From positions 1 to 9,445 of the forward strand of contig JAEZCS010000145.1 of NCBI GenBank assembly GCA_023433445.1: a stretch of DNA of 9,445 nt, in the 5' to 3' direction. Below the pieces are notes generated by a model, which saw only the letters and a program-made list of their open reading frames with translations, was not told the DNA's origin and made no database searches. This DNA is from Pseudomonadota bacterium (GTDB lineage: Bacteria; Pseudomonadota; Alphaproteobacteria; Sphingomonadales; Sphingomonadaceae). Below, in pieces: positions 7,158 to 9,445 of the stretch. How positions within the stretch are numbered: position 1 is the first letter of the stretch; the number at the start of each line of letters is the position of its first letter. The translations under genes were made by a program, and so were the position numbers.

Positions 7158-7170
7158 GGGGAATAAGATG
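7158..7170 (+). promoter_or_regulatory. Ribosome binding site that sets the kinase start
   Basis: GGGGA at 7158-7162 is 5 nt before ATG 7168-7170. An in-frame GTG at 7141 would add nine residues but has no purine-rich stretch upstream, so the ATG is preferred. Between the terminator at 7083 and this site I see no confident sigma-70 promoter and no GGAAC/CGTT EcfG-type pair. Confidence 0.6.
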
Positions 7171-8184
7171 CAGCGTTCCAATGAGAGGTTTGTCGAGCGC
7201 CTCCCTCTCGTGCTTAAGCGACCTGTGTACGCCTACGCCATTTCGGCACTGTTTTGCGGCATCGCTTTGGTCCTCAGGTTCGGCGCGCAGAATTTCCTGC
7301 CGATCGGCTATCCCTTCGTTTCCTTCTTCCCGGCAGTTATTCTTTCGACTTTCCTGTTCGGCCTGCGTCCCGGAATTTTCGCCGGGATATTATGCGGATT
7401 TCTGTCCTGGTATTTCTTCATCCCCGCGGGCGATGGAGGGATTTTCGACGGCAGCGTGATCCTCGCCCTCATCTTCTATGCGGCCGTGATCAGTATCGAC
7501 ATCGCTCTCATTCACTGGATGCAGCAGGCCAATTTCAATCTTGCGGTGGAACGGGAACGCAGCCGCGCGTTGGCGGAAAACCGGGAACTGCTGTTTCACG
7601 AACTGCAGCACCGCGTATCCAACAATCTGCAAGTCGTTGCCGCGATGCTGTCGCTGCAAAGGCGGCACATCGATGACAAGGCGGCGGCGCGAGCGATGGA
7701 CGATGCCGCCAGTCGCCTCGCCCTGATCGGCCGGATCAGCCGCGCCCTTTATGATCCTGAGGAAGATAGGCAGGATCTTCAGGCCTTCCTCACCCGGTTG
7801 ACCGCAGACGTTCTGGAAGCAAGCGGGCGGTCGGATATTCAAGTCAAGGTCACCGCCCCTCCGGGCTTGACGCTGGACTCCCACGTCGCCGTGCCGCTTG
7901 CGCTAATCGTGGCAGAGGCGGTGAGCAACGCTATCGAACATGGCCTGCCCCATCGCGGCGGAACCATCGAGGTGTCGTTGCAGGATTCGAGTGGAACCCT
8001 GTCCCTCAGGGTCGCCGACGATGGCGATGGACTTCCCCCCGGATTTCAGATCGACAAAGGCAATTCCCTGGGCCTCCGCATCGCAAGCGGGCTGGCAAGC
8101 CAGCTTAGCGCCCAATTCGGCCTGCATCCCCGGCCGGAAGGCGGCGCGATCGTCAGGTTGGACCTTCCCGCGCCGGCGCGCTGA
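7168..8184 (+). CDS. Membrane sensor histidine kinase, DUF4118-HisKA_2-HATPase
   Basis: The 338-aa product looks like a complete inner-membrane kinase. Hydrophobic segments at about 21-38, 48-66, 69-85 and 96-118 form a DUF4118-type four-helix module, with the typical FLPIGYPFVSFFPAVIL stretch. A short charged linker leads to the HisKA_2 dimerisation box LFHELQHRVSNNLQ, with His148 as the likely phosphorylated residue. ATP-binding motifs are the N box EAVSNAIEHG (about 250-259), DDGDG at 284-288 and SLGL at 300-303. No PAS, GAF or periplasmic sensor domain is present, so the signal is unknown and may be sensed within the membrane. No response regulator lies nearby. HisKA_2 and HWE kinases of alphaproteobacteria often feed the PhyR-EcfG general stress response, but nothing here proves that link. 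It sits alone between the pnp terminator and bamD. Confidence 0.9.
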   Translation: MQRSNERFVERLPLVLKRPVYAYAISALFCGIALVLRFGAQNFLPIGYPFVSFFPAVILSTFLFGLRPGIFAGILCGFLSWYFFIPAGDGGIFDGSVILALIFYAAVISIDIALIHWMQQANFNLAVERERSRALAENRELLFHELQHRVSNNLQVVAAMLSLQRRHIDDKAAARAMDDAASRLALIGRISRALYDPEEDRQDLQAFLTRLTADVLEASGRSDIQVKVTAPPGLTLDSHVAVPLALIVAEAVSNAIEHGLPHRGGTIEVSLQDSSGTLSLRVADDGDGLPPGFQIDKGNSLGLRIASGLASQLSAQFGLHPRPEGGAIVRLDLPAPAR

Positions 8185-8216
8185 TGAGCCGAAGCGCCCG
8201 CCTGCTATTCTGCCGC

Positions 8217-8245
8217 TTGGCGAGTGCCATTCGCTCCGCTATGAC
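8217..8245 (+). promoter_or_regulatory. Candidate bamD promoter
   Basis: TTGGCG (8217-8222) and TATGAC (8240-8245) are 17 nt apart, each matching four of six sigma-70 consensus bases. A start 6-7 nt past the -10 box would fall at 8251-8253, on the bamD ATG. The 67-bp gap after the kinase gene holds nothing else I can name. Confidence 0.4.
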
Positions 8246-8251
8246 CCGGCC

Positions 8252-9037
8252 ATGCTGACGAAAACCATGACGCGCATCGGCGCGGCTACCGCTCCGCTTC
8301 TGCTTGCCGCTTTGCTCGCCGGCTGCTCCACGTCGAAGAACAAGGCGGACACCCAATATGTCGCCCGCGACGTGTCTACGCTCTATAATGCGGGCAAATA
8401 CCGGCTCGAGCGTGGGCAGTATAAATTGGCCGCCGCCCTGTTTGACGAGGTGGAGCGCCAGCATCCCTATTCCCCATGGGCGCGCCGGGCGCAGCTCATG
8501 TCCGCGTTCAGCTATTATATGAACAAGGATTATAGTGAATCGATCGCGGCGTCTCAGCGCTTTCTGGCGATCCACACCGGTAACAAGGACGCGCCCTACG
8601 CCTATTATCTGATCGCGCTCTCCTATTATGAGCAGATCGCCGACGTCACGCGCGACCAGAGGATCACGCAGCAGTCGCTCGATGCGCTGGGCGAACTGAT
8701 CCGCCGCTATCCCGACACCCGTTACGCTGCCGATGCGCGGCTGAAGCTTGATCTCGTGAACGATCACCTCGCAGGCAAGGAGATGGAGGTCGGTCGTTTC
8801 TACCAGCGTCGCGGTCAATGGCTGGCGGCAACGCTGCGCTTCCGCACCGTGATCGACAAATATCAGACGACCACCCACACGCCCGAAGCGCTGGAGCGTC
8901 TGGTTGAAAGCTATCTGTCGCTTGGCATCCCCGAAGAAGCGCAGAAGGCTGCGGCGGTACTGGGCCGCAACTATCCCGGCTCCAAATGGTATGAGCGCAG
9001 CTACAAGCTCATGCGCGCACATGGCGCGAAGGCGTAA
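8252..9037 (+). CDS. bamD: Outer membrane assembly lipoprotein BamD (ComL)
   Basis: BamD is an essential lipoprotein of the BAM complex, which folds beta-barrel proteins into the outer membrane from the periplasmic side. The product is 261 aa, normal for the family. It has a signal peptide and lipobox LLAGC with Cys25 as the lipidated residue, followed by tandem TPR-like helical repeats. Family features include YRLERGQYKLAAALFDEVERQHPYS near the N-terminus, the Tyr-rich YAYYLIALSYYEQI, IRRYPDTRYAADA and a late NYPGSKWYERSY. The frame is open far upstream into the kinase gene, but ATG 8252 best fits a signal peptide; ATG 8267 is the alternative and would shorten it by five residues. Neither has a Shine-Dalgarno. 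recN follows after 110 bp, a common sphingomonad neighbour. Confidence 0.94.
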   Translation: MLTKTMTRIGAATAPLLLAALLAGCSTSKNKADTQYVARDVSTLYNAGKYRLERGQYKLAAALFDEVERQHPYSPWARRAQLMSAFSYYMNKDYSESIAASQRFLAIHTGNKDAPYAYYLIALSYYEQIADVTRDQRITQQSLDALGELIRRYPDTRYAADARLKLDLVNDHLAGKEMEVGRFYQRRGQWLAATLRFRTVIDKYQTTTHTPEALERLVESYLSLGIPEEAQKAAAVLGRNYPGSKWYERSYKLMRAHGAKA

Positions 9038-9050
9038 CTGCCGATTTACC

Positions 9051-9129
9051 GTCACCCCAGCGACCGCTGGGGTCTCAGGCCATTGGGCGCGACCCGGCGG
9101 CACGAGATCCCAGCGACCGCTGGGATGAC
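9051..9129. repeat. REP-like composite palindrome, copy 2 (bamD-recN)
   Basis: The architecture is the same as at 2720-2797: arm 1 at 9051-9076 (stem CCCCAGC/GCTGGGG), a 27-nt spacer, and arm 2 at 9104-9129 (stem TCCCAGC/GCTGGGA). Both loops read GACC on the + strand. The spacers of the two copies share GCCAYTGG at the same offset from arm 1, which supports common ancestry. It lies between the bamD stop and the recN start, in the same orientation as copy 1. Confidence 0.85.
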
Positions 9130-9147
9130 GTTCGGAGATCGGCCGCA

Positions 9148-9445
9148 TTGCTGACCAATCTTTCCATCCGAAACGTCGTCCTGATCGAGGCGCTGGACCT
9201 GGAGTTCGGCACGGGCCTCGGCGTGCTGACGGGCGAGACCGGGGCGGGCAAGTCGATCCTTCTCGATTCGCTGGGGCTGGCGCTGGGGGCGAGGGCCGAC
9301 AGCGGGCTCGTCCGCAGCGGGGAGGCGCAGGCGAGCGTCACCGCCACCTTCGACATTCCCCGCGCCGCCCACAGGGCTGCCGAATTGCTCGCCAGCAATG
9401 GCATCGAACTCGATGCAGGCGAGCCGCTCATCATCCGTCGTACGC
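9148..9445 (+). CDS. recN: DNA repair protein RecN, 5' part only
   Basis: RecN is an SMC-like ATPase that acts early in double-strand-break repair. Only the first 99 codons are present; the gene continues past the right edge. The reading begins LTNLSIRNVVLIEALDLEFG after the start codon, which is the usual RecN N-terminus. Walker A GETGAGKS follows at residues 29-36, then LLDSLGLALGARADSGLVRSG. The start is taken as TTG 9148 because it places Met at the family position and no in-frame ATG lies nearby; ATG 9125, inside the repeat, is out of frame. GGAG at 9134-9137 is a possible Shine-Dalgarno 10 nt away. It probably belongs with bamD, although a palindromic repeat fills most of the gap. Confidence 0.93.
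   Translation, partial: MLTNLSIRNVVLIEALDLEFGTGLGVLTGETGAGKSILLDSLGLALGARADSGLVRSGEAQASVTATFDIPRAAHRAAELLASNGIELDAGEPLIIRRT

Noticed and set aside
7084..7167. An EcfG-type stress promoter before the kinase
   Set aside because: I looked for GGAAC followed 16-18 nt later by CGTT and found no acceptable pair. The GGAACC at 6966-6971 is inside the repeat and upstream of the terminator.
7940..8251. An upstream extension of bamD overlapping the kinase gene
   Set aside because: The frame is open, but the translation is Arg/Pro-rich and unlike BamD. The signal peptide and lipobox fit a start at 8252.
8153..9148. A 331-codon - strand frame over bamD
   Set aside because: It is antisense to bamD, and its N-terminal part is translated repeat (ETPAVAGVT-like). 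No family is recognisable.
1..9445. Mobile elements, phage genes, defence genes, tRNA or rRNA genes
   Set aside because: No transposase, integrase, target-site duplication, clover-leaf gene or defence-type domain was visible; apart from the palindromic repeats the window is conserved core chromosome.

Overview
The window looks like a housekeeping stretch of an alphaproteobacterial chromosome, most likely from a sphingomonad (Sphingobium, Sphingomonas or Novosphingobium type). The reasons are the high-GC codon use, the alphaproteobacterial form of the IF-2 N-terminus, an arginine/glycine-rich PNPase tail, a DUF4118/HisKA_2 kinase, adjacent bamD and recN, and extragenic repeats of types common in alphaproteobacteria. 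The genus is inferred, not proven. All recognised genes lie on the + strand.

Positions 1-6928 hold the conserved translation/RNA cluster infB (IF-2), rbfA, truB, rpsO (S15) and pnp (PNPase). IF-2 drives subunit joining at initiation, RbfA matures the 30S subunit, TruB makes pseudouridine 55 in tRNA, S15 is a primary 16S rRNA binder, and PNPase is the 3'-5' phosphorolytic exonuclease. A terminator-like hairpin follows rpsO. The 178-nt rpsO-pnp gap has further hairpins, resembling the structured pnp leaders of other bacteria. The 3' side of pnp carries an alphaproteobacterial-type palindromic repeat and then a strong intrinsic terminator at 7055-7083.

Positions 7168-8184 encode a separate membrane-anchored histidine kinase (DUF4118 + HisKA_2 + HATPase) with no partner regulator in view. 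Its role is unknown; a link to the general stress response is only a family-based possibility.

Positions 8252-9445 hold bamD, an outer-membrane assembly lipoprotein, and the first 99 codons of recN, an SMC-like repair ATPase that runs off the window. bamD has no Shine-Dalgarno sequence and a candidate promoter placed so that transcription would start at its ATG, which suggests a leaderless mRNA.

The most interesting non-genic signal is a pair of related composite palindromes, 78 and 79 bp, at 2720-2797 (infB-rbfA) and 9051-9129 (bamD-recN). Both have the same arm order and orientation, and both end just before the ribosome binding site of the next gene. I found no CRISPR array, transposase, phage gene, tRNA or rRNA, and no convincing new multi-gene system.
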